This document shows positions 1 through 6,997 of a stretch of 38,640 nucleotides of DNA, in pieces. The notes under the pieces were generated by a model, which made no database searches, was not told where the DNA came from, and saw nothing but the letters and a program-made list of their open reading frames with translations. Where the stretch lies: assembly GCA_001512545.1 (NCBI GenBank), contig LFSI01000004.1, positions 31,182-69,821 on the forward strand, written 5' to 3'. Position 1 is the stretch's first letter. Each line of letters begins with the position of its first letter. The stretch comes from Clostridia bacterium DTU065. Lineage in GTDB: Bacteria; Bacillota; DTU065. The position numbers and the translations under genes were made by a program.

Positions 1-585
1 CCAGCGGTGATTATCAACGGGAGCACCCAAGACGAAGACTTAAGCTACGTCTATATCGACTACTACAACACTTCGTCTGTAGCTGTTGAGTACCTCTATA
101 GCCTTGGACACAGGAAGCTAGCTTACATGCTGCCTGATAAAGACGAAGTCAACCGCAGGCAGGCAGTACAGAGAATCAACGGCTTTAAAGCTGCTCTCAC
201 AGATTTGGGGCTGGATCAGTACGCTCCTTTCTACTTCGATCAAGATACAGTAGGAGAGCTCATCAAGATTCTAAGAGAAGAAGATGTAGAAAGAAAGCCC
301 ACTGCCATCGTAGCCCACAAAACCAACTACGCAGCATTTTTGCTGAAGGCTCTCTTGGAGGCCGGGGTCAAAGTTCCGGACGATGTTTCAGTGATTGCCT
401 TAAACGACAACTACATCGCCGACTATCTCACTCCTCCCCTAACTAGCGTCAGAGTGCCTACATACTCAATCGGACAGAAAAGCGCAGAACTCCTTTTTGA
501 TATTCTAAAGGGCAAAATCCTGAACGAGAAACTGAAGCTTCCGAACAAAGTAGTGGAACGGCAGTCCTGCAGACCACTAGTATAA
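1..585 (+). CDS. LacI/GalR-family transcriptional regulator, C-terminal part
   Basis: The window opens inside this gene, in frame from base 1. The visible 194 codons are the periplasmic-binding-protein-like effector domain of a LacI/GalR repressor; the N-terminal helix-turn-helix lies outside. Family signs are the 'SVAVEYLYSLGHRKLAYM' segment, the FKAAL helix, and the 'VPDDVSVIALND...LTPPLTSVRVP' stretch that normally ends this domain. Such proteins bind a sugar or related metabolite and release an operator with a central CG. An 18-bp perfect palindrome with a CG centre lies 59 bp downstream, in front of the next two genes, so I infer that this protein controls them and perhaps itself. The effector cannot be read from the sequence. 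The family call is secure; the regulon is inference. Confidence 0.9.
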   Translation, partial: PAVIINGSTQDEDLSYVYIDYYNTSSVAVEYLYSLGHRKLAYMLPDKDEVNRRQAVQRINGFKAALTDLGLDQYAPFYFDQDTVGELIKILREEDVERKPTAIVAHKTNYAAFLLKALLEAGVKVPDDVSVIALNDNYIADYLTPPLTSVRVPTYSIGQKSAELLFDILKGKILNEKLKLPNKVVERQSCRPLV

Positions 586-597
586 AGGCCTTGTTTT

Positions 598-627
598 GGG
601 CAAAAGCCCGTCTTCCCCTTGGGGAAG
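598..627 (+). terminator. Weak double hairpin after the LacI-type gene
   Basis: Two small stems follow the stop codon: GGGC-aaaa-GCCC (598-609) and CTTCCC-cttg-GGGAAG (612-627). No clear T-run follows, so this may be a weak terminator or simply leader structure ahead of the operator. Confidence 0.3.
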
Positions 628-643
628 GCAGTCTTATAACCGT

Positions 644-661
644 TATAGAAACGTTTCTATA
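644..661. promoter_or_regulatory. LacI-family operator, perfect 18-bp palindrome
   Basis: TATAGAAACGTTTCTATA is perfectly self-complementary with a central CG, the usual architecture of LacI/GalR operators. It ends 27 bp before the chosen ATG of the next gene and lies just downstream of a TATAAC (635-640) that could serve as a -10. A bound repressor there would block transcription. The regulator gene ends only 59 bp upstream, so it is the obvious candidate to bind here. Confidence 0.75.
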
Positions 662-688
662 GATGAAAAAACCGGGAAGGGGATGTTT

Positions 689-1549
689 ATGAGCGATTTG
701 AAACCACTGTTGATGGAGCATGCAAGATCCGTGGGGGCTGACCTTATTGGTTTTGCATCGAAGGAGAGGTTTGCAGATGTAGTCCCTGAAGAAAACCCAT
801 TTGCCATCTTCCCCGAAGGAGAAACAGTCATTCTCCTGGGGAAGAGAATCACCAGAGGCGCCTTGCGTGGAGTCGAAGAAGGGACGAACTTCGGGGACTA
901 CACCCTCTTTGGTTCCGCTTGGCTGGACGACAATTTTAACTCCCTAATGTGCTACGAGGTCACAAGATTCCTGGAGGATAGGGGCTTTGAGGCCGTTCCC
1001 ATCTTCCCCAATCCTACAGAAGCCAAAGGCATGGGTGTCTCGGTAGCAGAAGGGAAGCCTGCTCCTAACGTCACGCCGGACTTTCAGCTGGCGGCGGTCC
1101 TTTGCGGTCTTGGAGAAATCGGCTACTGCGGTGAAGTGCTGACACCGGAATATGGTCCACGGCAAAGATGGCAAATGATTATCACCGATGCTAAGATCGA
1201 AGCAGACCCCATCCTTAAAGAACCAATTTGCAACCAATGTGGCAAATGCGCCGAGGTCTGTCCTCTTGGAGCAATCACGGGTATCAAAACTGTAAAGATC
1301 GGCGGCAAGAAGATGGCCGTAGGAAACATCGACTACAACCTCTGCAGAAAGTGCAAAAACGGCGCTTTCCCCAACAGACTCCTTGCCAGGGCAAAACCCG
1401 ACCGACTTGCTGCCCTCTGCGTAAGAACCTGCATCCACGAGTTGGAAACCCAAAAGCGGATTAAAAACACCTTTGCCAATTCTTTCAGAAAGCGTTATGC
1501 CTGGGCGATAGACATCTACGATAAAAGCACCTACGTCGATGGCGACTGA
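689..1549 (+). CDS. QueG-like 4Fe-4S protein, first of a tandem pair
   Basis: This 286-residue protein resembles the epoxyqueuosine reductase (QueG)/reductive-dehalogenase-like iron-sulfur family. A ferredoxin motif C-x2-C-x2-C-x3-C-P (CNQCGKCAEVCP) sits near residue 181. Further cysteines follow as LCRKC near 220 and LCVRTC near 245, enough for a second cluster. The upstream half has the family's GADLIGFAS start and the RGVEEGTNF segment. The ATG at 689 is chosen because GGAAGGGG at 674-682 lies about 7 bases before it; the ATG at 683 is too close. The gene is followed after 21 bp by a clear paralogue, so the two are probably co-transcribed from the operator-controlled promoter. True QueG acts on tRNA and is not usually sugar-regulated, so the substrate is probably something else and is unknown. 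Confidence 0.75.
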   Translation: MSDLKPLLMEHARSVGADLIGFASKERFADVVPEENPFAIFPEGETVILLGKRITRGALRGVEEGTNFGDYTLFGSAWLDDNFNSLMCYEVTRFLEDRGFEAVPIFPNPTEAKGMGVSVAEGKPAPNVTPDFQLAAVLCGLGEIGYCGEVLTPEYGPRQRWQMIITDAKIEADPILKEPICNQCGKCAEVCPLGAITGIKTVKIGGKKMAVGNIDYNLCRKCKNGAFPNRLLARAKPDRLAALCVRTCIHELETQKRIKNTFANSFRKRYAWAIDIYDKSTYVDGD

Positions 1550-1570
1550 CTCGGAAGGAGGATATTAAAA

Positions 1571-2698
1571 GTGACACTTACTTCCGAGATGATCAAAACA
1601 AAAGCCAAGGAACTTGGCATCGATCTTGTCGGCATTGGCAGCATAGATCGCTACGAAAACGCACCGACTTTGATGAATCCGCAAACTTATTTCCCCGAAG
1701 CAAAATCTGTGATTGTTCTGGCGATGCGCATACCAAGAGGTACTTATAGAGGTATCGAAGAAGGAACCCACTTCCACAACTACTCGTTTTATGCCTACAA
1801 CAGATTGAACACCATTTTCAGGCCACGACTCACCTATGAGCTGGCGTGCTTCATCGAAGATCACGGTTGGGAAGCGGTGCCGCACTATCCCGCCGTTCCA
1901 GAACGAGCACCAGCTGAAGCTCCAGTTGCCAAAGACAAAGTACCCCACGATGTGGTATGCAGCGTTCGGCTTCTCGGTGTCGGTGCCGGTGTGGGAGAGA
2001 TAGGCCATTCTAAGGTCTTCCTTACCGAGAAGTTCGGCCCCCGGGTAAGGCTCGGTTCCATCTTCACAGACGCAGAACTTGAGCCAGATCCCATAGTTGA
2101 ACCTGGTACCATCTGCACAAGTTGCGGAAGATGTGTCCGAGACTGTCCGGGCGATGCCATTCCACCGGTAAGGGATGAAGACAAAAAGATCACAGTAGAG
2201 ATCGGAGGCCAAAAGATCTCCTGGGGTGATGTCCACATGGGCCGCTGCACCCTCACTCACCACGGTCTGAACAGTAGAGTGTCGCCGTTTTTGAAGAAAG
2301 ACTTCCCTAACTTGGAGTTCGACGTCTCTGCCACAGACATCACCGAAGAAGAAGCCTACAGATTCACCCACCCTGTGGCTCTTGGCAATTGGGCTAATCC
2401 GTTTTATGAGGAAAACAACGGTAGCACCATTCAATACTACAAGTATATCCTGCAGCATTGCGGATACTTTGGGCTCTGTGGTGCAAAAGGTTGCATCAGA
2501 GCTTGTATGGATTCACTGGAAAAAGCAGGAAAAATCCAAAATACATTCATCAACCCGTTCTACCGCAAGCCGCCCTGGGAAATCAAAGTAGAACGTGAAG
2601 GTAAGAAAATTGGCGTTATCAACCCCTTCAGGGAAGAAGGTCTTGACCGCCTGCATCCCGGAATTAGAGCCGGCGAACAAAAAGAAAGCAAGTTCTAA
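1571..2698 (+). CDS. QueG-like 4Fe-4S protein, second of a tandem pair
   Basis: This 375-residue paralogue of the preceding gene shares RGIEEGTHF, the 'FIEDHGWEAVP' stretch, GVGEIG and a ferredoxin motif CTSCGRCVRDCP at residues 182-193. It has a longer C-terminal half with a second cysteine group (HCGYFGLCGAKGCIRAC) that could hold another cluster. The start is GTG at 1571, 9 bases after a strong AAGGAGG (1555-1561). A strong terminator follows the stop, so the transcript probably ends here. The two proteins may form a heteromeric redox enzyme; that is inference from pairing and homology. The neighbouring LacI-type regulator suggests a carbohydrate or osmolyte link. The family placement is likely, the reaction unknown. 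Confidence 0.75.
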   Translation: MTLTSEMIKTKAKELGIDLVGIGSIDRYENAPTLMNPQTYFPEAKSVIVLAMRIPRGTYRGIEEGTHFHNYSFYAYNRLNTIFRPRLTYELACFIEDHGWEAVPHYPAVPERAPAEAPVAKDKVPHDVVCSVRLLGVGAGVGEIGHSKVFLTEKFGPRVRLGSIFTDAELEPDPIVEPGTICTSCGRCVRDCPGDAIPPVRDEDKKITVEIGGQKISWGDVHMGRCTLTHHGLNSRVSPFLKKDFPNLEFDVSATDITEEEAYRFTHPVALGNWANPFYEENNGSTIQYYKYILQHCGYFGLCGAKGCIRACMDSLEKAGKIQNTFINPFYRKPPWEIKVEREGKKIGVINPFREEGLDRLHPGIRAGEQKESKF

Positions 2699-2704
2699 TA
2701 TAAA

Positions 2705-2749
2705 AGGCAGTACTTCGTCTCCTATGGGTAACGAGTACTGCCTGTTTTT
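2705..2749. terminator. Intrinsic terminator, probably bidirectional
   Basis: A perfect 10-bp stem AGGCAGTACT / AGTACTGCCT (2705-2714, 2734-2743) is followed by GTTTTT. On the other strand the stem is followed by TTTTA, so it can also end the minus-strand gene that stops at 2890. Confidence 0.85.
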
Positions 2750-2889
2750 CATGGTGTTTCTTTTCGTTAAGGAAGTTTCTCCTAACTCAGCTCTTTTCCT
2801 TCTTGAGCTGTACCTGCACCGAGTCGTCAAGCATCTCTACAGTCTTTGCTATAACAACTTTCATGACACCGATGATATTGGTTAGGAGA

Positions 2890-3609
2890 CTATTGGAGTC
2901 TATCTGCGATTTCCTCGTAAAGCTGACGGGTTTTCTCGGAGTCGCCGGCGTTGAAGATAAACATTTTGCCGTCTGTCTTCATGTAGATGAAAGGCGGTTT
3001 CGCAGCGTCTAATGCCATCTTGACCTGGCCGAACTCGGTCGTTCTGAAGTAACCCTTGAGATGCGAGCCCACTTTGGAACCGTTCGTGCGCATCTCAATC
3101 TTGGGGAGAGTGTCTTCTAGACTTACTGACTCGATGGATTCCCAGGTGTAGGTTCCTCCGTAAAGGCCCGTAATCTGGATACCTTCATCGCCGACATTGA
3201 TGTTTGTGGGACGAGTAGCGAAAAAGAACAGAACTGCTACCAGGACTAAAGTGATCAACATAGTCCAGTTGAGGCCTTTGGCAGCTTTTTGCGTTTCGGT
3301 GTTTTTGTCGTACTTGCGGACGGAACTGACGAAGTACGGTGTTGAAACGAGCAGAACGCCAAAAGGAATGAACACCGACACTTCTACGCCGAGCGCTGAA
3401 AGTATGCCTGTAAGCAGGAACAGTCCGCCGTTAACATAGCAGAAGATGCCCACTGCTTTGGACAAACCCTCTACATCGACATTTGCCTTCTGCTCTTTGG
3501 ACATGGTGTTGTATCCAGAGATCATAGAATACCACTTAAAGACGTGAACCGCCAAACCGATGAACACAAAGATAGCACCTAAGGGCAGGAAGAGCCATAG
3601 AGTCAACAC
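2890..3609 (-). CDS. DUF3784-like membrane protein with C-terminal PH-like domain
   Basis: A 239-residue protein with about four hydrophobic segments (roughly 1-25, 52-75, 78-98 and 113-130). A soluble C-terminal domain from about 135 to the end begins with the 'DEGIQITGLYGGTYTWESI' pattern of bacterial PH domains. The N-terminal part resembles the small DUF3784 membrane family of Firmicutes. Reading from a farther upstream TTG would place the ribosome site inside the gene. GTG at 3609 is preferred because AGGAGG (3619-3624) lies 9 bases before it. The gene lies 76 bp downstream of ftsH on the same strand, with a hairpin in between. Its function is unknown; the PH domain suggests that it senses or scaffolds at the membrane. 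Confidence 0.7.
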   Translation of the reverse strand: MLTLWLFLPLGAIFVFIGLAVHVFKWYSMISGYNTMSKEQKANVDVEGLSKAVGIFCYVNGGLFLLTGILSALGVEVSVFIPFGVLLVSTPYFVSSVRKYDKNTETQKAAKGLNWTMLITLVLVAVLFFFATRPTNINVGDEGIQITGLYGGTYTWESIESVSLEDTLPKIEMRTNGSKVGSHLKGYFRTTEFGQVKMALDAAKPPFIYMKTDGKMFIFNAGDSEKTRQLYEEIADRLQ

Positions 3610-3626
3610 GCACTTCAACCTCCTCA

Positions 3627-3642
3627 AAGACCGGGCGGTCTT
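3627..3642 (-). other. Hairpin abutting the ribosome site of the DUF3784/PH gene
   Basis: AAGACC-gccc-GGTCTT on the minus strand forms a 6-bp stem that ends 2 bases before AGGAGG. It lies between ftsH and the downstream gene and could attenuate read-through or modulate translation. It has no proper T-run. Confidence 0.35.
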
Positions 3643-3685
3643 GTCTTTTACCTACTGCCGATCTGCCATACCACTTTCTCGAGGC

Positions 3686-5491
3686 TTACGCCCCCAGTAT
3701 CTCCATAAACTCCGCGCCGGTTATCGTCTCTTTTTCATATAGATATTTCGCTAACTCATCGAGTTTCTCTTTGTTTTCTTCGAGAATTCTTTTGGCCTTT
3801 TCGTACTGTCTGCGGATGATATCGGCGGTAGCTCTGTCGATCTTTGCCTGTGTTTCTGCTGAGCATACTAGAGACGTGTCACCGCCTAAATACTGACTGG
3901 TTACAGTCTCCATGGCTACCATGCCAAACTCTTCGCTCATGCCAAAGCGGGTGATCATGCTTCTGGCAAGCCTTGTTGCCTGTTCGATATCGTTGGACGC
4001 ACCTGTAGTCATGGTGCCCAGTGCAACTTCTTCTGCTGCCCGTCCCCCTGTAAAGGTAGCTATCCTGCTTTCGATATCTTCCTTGGTCATAAGGTACTTA
4101 TCGCCTTCGTCAACCTGCATGGTATAGCCAAGGGCTCCGGAAGTGCGGGGTATAATCGTGATCTTTTGCACTGGAGGCGAGTTCGTCTGCTTTGCTGCCA
4201 CCAGCGCGTGACCTATTTCGTGGTAAGCCACTGCCCACTTCTCCTTATCGGACAAGATAGCGTTTTTCTTTTCGTACCCCGCGATGACCACTTCGATGCT
4301 CGCTTCAAGGTCATCCTGGGTAACCAGCATGCGGTTTTCCCGGACCGCTCGCAGGGCTGCCTCGTTGATAATGTTGGCAAGTTCTGCACCAGATGCACCA
4401 GATGCCATCCGGGCTACTTTTTCAAAGTCTACTCCCTCGGCCAGCTTAATCTTTCTTGCATGGACCTTCAAGATGGCTTCGCGGCCTTTCAGGTCGGGAA
4501 GCTCTACAGGAATACGCCTGTCAAATCTTCCCGGGCGGGTTAGAGCAGGATCGAGAGCCTCTGGACGGTTTGTGGCTGCGAGAATGATCACACCTGTGTT
4601 CTCTTCAAAACCGTCCATCTCGGTGAGAAGCTGATTGAGGGTCTGCTCCCTCTCATCGTTGCCGCCAACAGAGCCGTCGCGCTTTTTCCCAATGGCATCG
4701 ATCTCATCGATAAATACTATGCAGGGAGCTTTTTCTTTAGCTTGCTTGAAGAGATCTCTCACTTTCGAAGCGCCAAGGCCAACAAACATCTCTACAAACT
4801 CCGACCCGGCAATAGAGAAGAACGGCACGTTGGACTCGCCTGCTACTGCTTTTGCCAGCATGGTCTTACCGGTTCCGGGAGGGCCAACCAGAAGCACTCC
4901 CTTCGGCATGGAAGCACCGATCTCCCTGTATTTCTGGGGATTGTGTAGGTAGTCCACGATTTCAGCAAGATTCTCTTTTGCTTCGTCTGCACCTGCAACA
5001 TCGCTGAACTTGATACCCTCTTCAGACTGAACGTACACTTTGGCATTAGCTTTGCCAAAGGTCAGTGCGTTGCCAGCTCCGGTTTTGTCCATGATCTTCT
5101 TGGCAAAATACTGACCTACCACGAAAATGATCACCATGGGCAAAACCCACGAAAGCAAAATGCTCATTATTGGGGACATCTGTTCCACAATTTGACCGGA
5201 AAACACAGCATCAGATTTATAAAGCCGCTCCACTAGGTTGGGATCATCCATCAAACCTGTCTTGAACACCATAGTGTTTTCTTTGTCAGTGAACAGTATC
5301 CGATTCTGCTGAATCTGAACCTGACCGATTTGATTTTCTTCGGTCATCTTGATGAAAGTGCGATAGTCAACCTCGATGATCTGCCTTTCCAAAATCCAGG
5401 GCAGGACCATGAAGTTGAAAATCGCCAGAATCAGTATGAAGATGCCGTAGTAGAAAAGCAGCGATTTTCTCGGCTTTCTTAGCTTATCCAT
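3686..5491 (-). CDS. ftsH: ATP-dependent zinc metalloprotease FtsH
   Basis: A membrane-anchored AAA+ protease that degrades damaged or unassembled membrane proteins and short-lived regulators. The 601 residues run in the usual order. TM1 is at about 11-34, a small extracytoplasmic domain at 35-105, TM2 at 107-130, and the AAA module has Walker A GPPGTGKT at 203-210 and Walker B IVFIDE at 258-263. The zinc site is HEIGH at 424-428 (HEAGH in most members) with the third ligand Asp at about 501 in [10 protein letters not shown]. The start is ATG at 5491, with AGGAG 8 bases upstream; the longer reading would include the ribosome site. The C-terminus stops soon after the protease domain, without the long acidic tail of many FtsH proteins. 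An 18-bp inverted repeat lies about 60 bp upstream. Confidence 0.97.
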   Translation of the reverse strand: MDKLRKPRKSLLFYYGIFILILAIFNFMVLPWILERQIIEVDYRTFIKMTEENQIGQVQIQQNRILFTDKENTMVFKTGLMDDPNLVERLYKSDAVFSGQIVEQMSPIMSILLSWVLPMVIIFVVGQYFAKKIMDKTGAGNALTFGKANAKVYVQSEEGIKFSDVAGADEAKENLAEIVDYLHNPQKYREIGASMPKGVLLVGPPGTGKTMLAKAVAGESNVPFFSIAGSEFVEMFVGLGASKVRDLFKQAKEKAPCIVFIDEIDAIGKKRDGSVGGNDEREQTLNQLLTEMDGFEENTGVIILAATNRPEALDPALTRPGRFDRRIPVELPDLKGREAILKVHARKIKLAEGVDFEKVARMASGASGAELANIINEAALRAVRENRMLVTQDDLEASIEVVIAGYEKKNAILSDKEKWAVAYHEIGHALVAAKQTNSPPVQKITIIPRTSGALGYTMQVDEGDKYLMTKEDIESRIATFTGGRAAEEVALGTMTTGASNDIEQATRLARSMITRFGMSEEFGMVAMETVTSQYLGGDTSLVCSAETQAKIDRATADIIRRQYEKAKRILEENKEKLDELAKYLYEKETITGAEFMEILGA

Positions 5492-5551
5492 CACTTCTAC
5501 TCCTTTTTGCTTAAAGCTCGGCATGCGAGCAGGGGTTGTTATTGCATTCGA

Positions 5552-5569
5552 TGTACAACTTTGTACATG
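5552..5569. promoter_or_regulatory. Inverted repeat upstream of ftsH, putative operator
   Basis: ATGTACAA-CT-TTGTACAT has perfect 8-bp arms with a 2-bp spacer, 60-78 bp upstream of the ftsH start. It does not match the CtsR, HrcA, LexA or PerR consensus as I know them. The regulator is unknown. Confidence 0.5.
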
Positions 5570-5664
5570 AATAAATTCACGATTATGCGGGGCAAAACCC
5601 TTCTCAAATCAAAACAAATAACGCGGTAAACACTTCACGCCTTTCCACCTGCTCCCAGCGAAAG

Positions 5665-5701
5665 AAAAAAAGCACTCTGAAAGGACCATCCTGCAGAGTG
5701 C
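5665..5701 (-). terminator. Terminator after purC
   Basis: The stem GCACTCT / AGAGTGC (5672-5678, 5695-5701) is followed on the minus strand by a run of seven T. It lies 59 bp past the purC stop. Confidence 0.8.
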
Positions 5702-5759
5702 GTCGTTAAGTGTCGATCGTAGCGTTCTCCATCGTCACAAAGGCATTGCTAGAACACTT

Positions 5760-6446
5760 CTACCGTTCGGACAAAAGCGTTGCCGTAAGATCCAGAGGGT
5801 CCATGATCGTGCCGCCTTTATAGACGCGCATATTGCCCGATGAGATCTCGTCAATAAGCATAACACTGCCGTCTGCATCTAGGCCAAACTCGAACTTAAT
5901 GTCGTAGAGCTCCAGTCCCTTTTTCCCGATTTCACTGCGGATCAGGTCTGCGATTTTTCTGGTTTCCGCCTTGATCTGGGCAAACTGCTCCTGCGACATA
6001 ATGCCAAGGACTTCTAGACCTTCTGAGGTAACCAAGGGGTCTCCTCTTCTGTCGTCCTTCAGAGTAGCTTCTACGTATCCGTCGAGATCGTCGCCTTCGT
6101 TCACATACCCGCCGTAACGGCGCAGGAAACTCCCTACTGCCTTAAAGCGGCAGATGATCTCCAAACCCTTGCCAAAGGTTTTTGCCGGCTTCACGTCCAT
6201 CGTTCCATTTTCAATATCGGCTCCAATGTAATGGGTTTTGATACCTGCCTTCTGCAGTATTTCAAAGAACCTCACTGAAACCTCGAGATTTCTCTTGCCG
6301 ATACCTTCGATGGTAAGTCCTACAGTATTTGCGCCTGGATCAAAGACCCCGCCTTCACCTGTAACATCGTCTTTGAATTTCAACCGGTAATTGCCATCGT
6401 CTAAGAGATAGACGTCCTTAGTTTTACCCTCAAAGATCTTTTTCAC
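5760..6446 (-). CDS. purC: Phosphoribosylaminoimidazole-succinocarboxamide synthase, divergent solitary type
   Basis: SAICAR synthetase joins CAIR and aspartate using ATP in purine synthesis. The 228 residues match the family's length and order: EGKTKDVY for the nucleotide loop near residue 5, FKDD, the '[18 protein letters not shown]' central segment, [17 protein letters not shown], and [12 protein letters not shown] for the aspartate/metal region. The segment after FKDD reads [15 protein letters not shown] instead of the usual AFNGEKKGTI-type loop, and the end has SGNMR where DTCR-type residues are usual. These features mark a clostridial subfamily often encoded away from other pur genes, as here. 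The start is GTG at 6446 with AAAGGGGA about 7 bases upstream. It could be a true PurC or a related ATP-grasp-like ligase with another substrate. Confidence 0.8.
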   Translation of the reverse strand: MKKIFEGKTKDVYLLDDGNYRLKFKDDVTGEGGVFDPGANTVGLTIEGIGKRNLEVSVRFFEILQKAGIKTHYIGADIENGTMDVKPAKTFGKGLEIICRFKAVGSFLRRYGGYVNEGDDLDGYVEATLKDDRRGDPLVTSEGLEVLGIMSQEQFAQIKAETRKIADLIRSEIGKKGLELYDIKFEFGLDADGSVMLIDEISSGNMRVYKGGTIMDPLDLTATLLSER

Positions 6447-6556
6447 GAGCCAGTCCCCTTTCTCCAGTAACAGCTATGTATTTCGTGAGAGGTGCACCAC
6501 CAGGCCTCAAGTAACGTCACTCTACAACTGCCTTTATACCGCTTTTACATGCAATT

Positions 6557-6565
6557 ATTATAACA
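6557..6565 (-). promoter_or_regulatory. Extended -10 promoter for purC
   Basis: The minus strand reads TGTTATAAT, a perfect TGnTATAAT extended -10, about 110 bp upstream of the purC GTG. A -35 is not convincing, as expected for extended -10 promoters. It leaves a leader of about 100 nt. Confidence 0.5.
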
Positions 6566-6656
6566 TGAGAATGGCGCACAAGAAAAACACCGGAACGTGA
6601 ATTCTCAAGGATAATACAAACTACCCAGTCTCTTTTTTGCAGATCTTAAAACGTGA

Positions 6657-6683
6657 AAGGTGCGCCCACTAAGGACGCACCTT
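6657..6683 (-). terminator. Hairpin after the CopZ-like gene
   Basis: The 8-bp perfect stem AAGGTGCG / CGCACCTT lies just past the stop at 6690. On the minus strand the T-rich part (TTTT) comes a few bases later rather than directly, so termination may be imperfect. Confidence 0.55.
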
Positions 6684-6689
6684 CTCTGT

Positions 6690-6917
6690 CTACTTGGATT
6701 TTGCGCTTTTTACTTCGTAACCAACCTTGATAATCGCGTTTGTAATGTCTTCGAGTGCAATCTTATCTTCATCAAACTCTAACTTCACCTTACTGGAGTT
6801 AAACATTACATTGACAGTGTCTTTGGCAACCCCATCAAGGTTCTTTATCGCTCCTTCAATTTTCTGCATGCACGAAGGGCATGTCAGAGTCTCCAATTGA
6901 ATGGTTGCTGTTTTCAT
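6690..6917 (-). CDS. CopZ-like heavy-metal-associated (HMA) domain protein
   Basis: A stand-alone 75-residue HMA fold (beta-alpha-beta-beta-alpha-beta) carrying the metal-binding pair C13-P-S-C16 in 'LETLTCPSCMQKIEGAI'. Such proteins carry soft metals, usually Cu(I), to a P1B ATPase; Tyr68 in KVGYEV is in the position typical of bacterial copper chaperones. The motif CPSC lacks the usual preceding M/G-x pattern, so the metal is uncertain. The ATG at 6917 has GAGAGGGGA about 7 bases before it. It is the third gene of the Ric-like/P1B-ATPase operon and probably serves that pump, which itself has no HMA domain. Confidence 0.85.
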   Translation of the reverse strand: MKTATIQLETLTCPSCMQKIEGAIKNLDGVAKDTVNVMFNSSKVKLEFDEDKIALEDITNAIIKVGYEVKSAKSK

Positions 6918-6997
6918 TGTGCAGTCCCCTCTCCTCAGTTATTTCCACTTTCATTATATCCAGTTTTCCACCTGGAAAACTTCTACAAGAATCGCTT

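Noticed and set aside
1565-2458. A 297-codon frame antisense to the second QueG-like gene
   Set aside because: A shadow of the real gene; no homology, no ribosome site, and unlikely amino-acid make-up.
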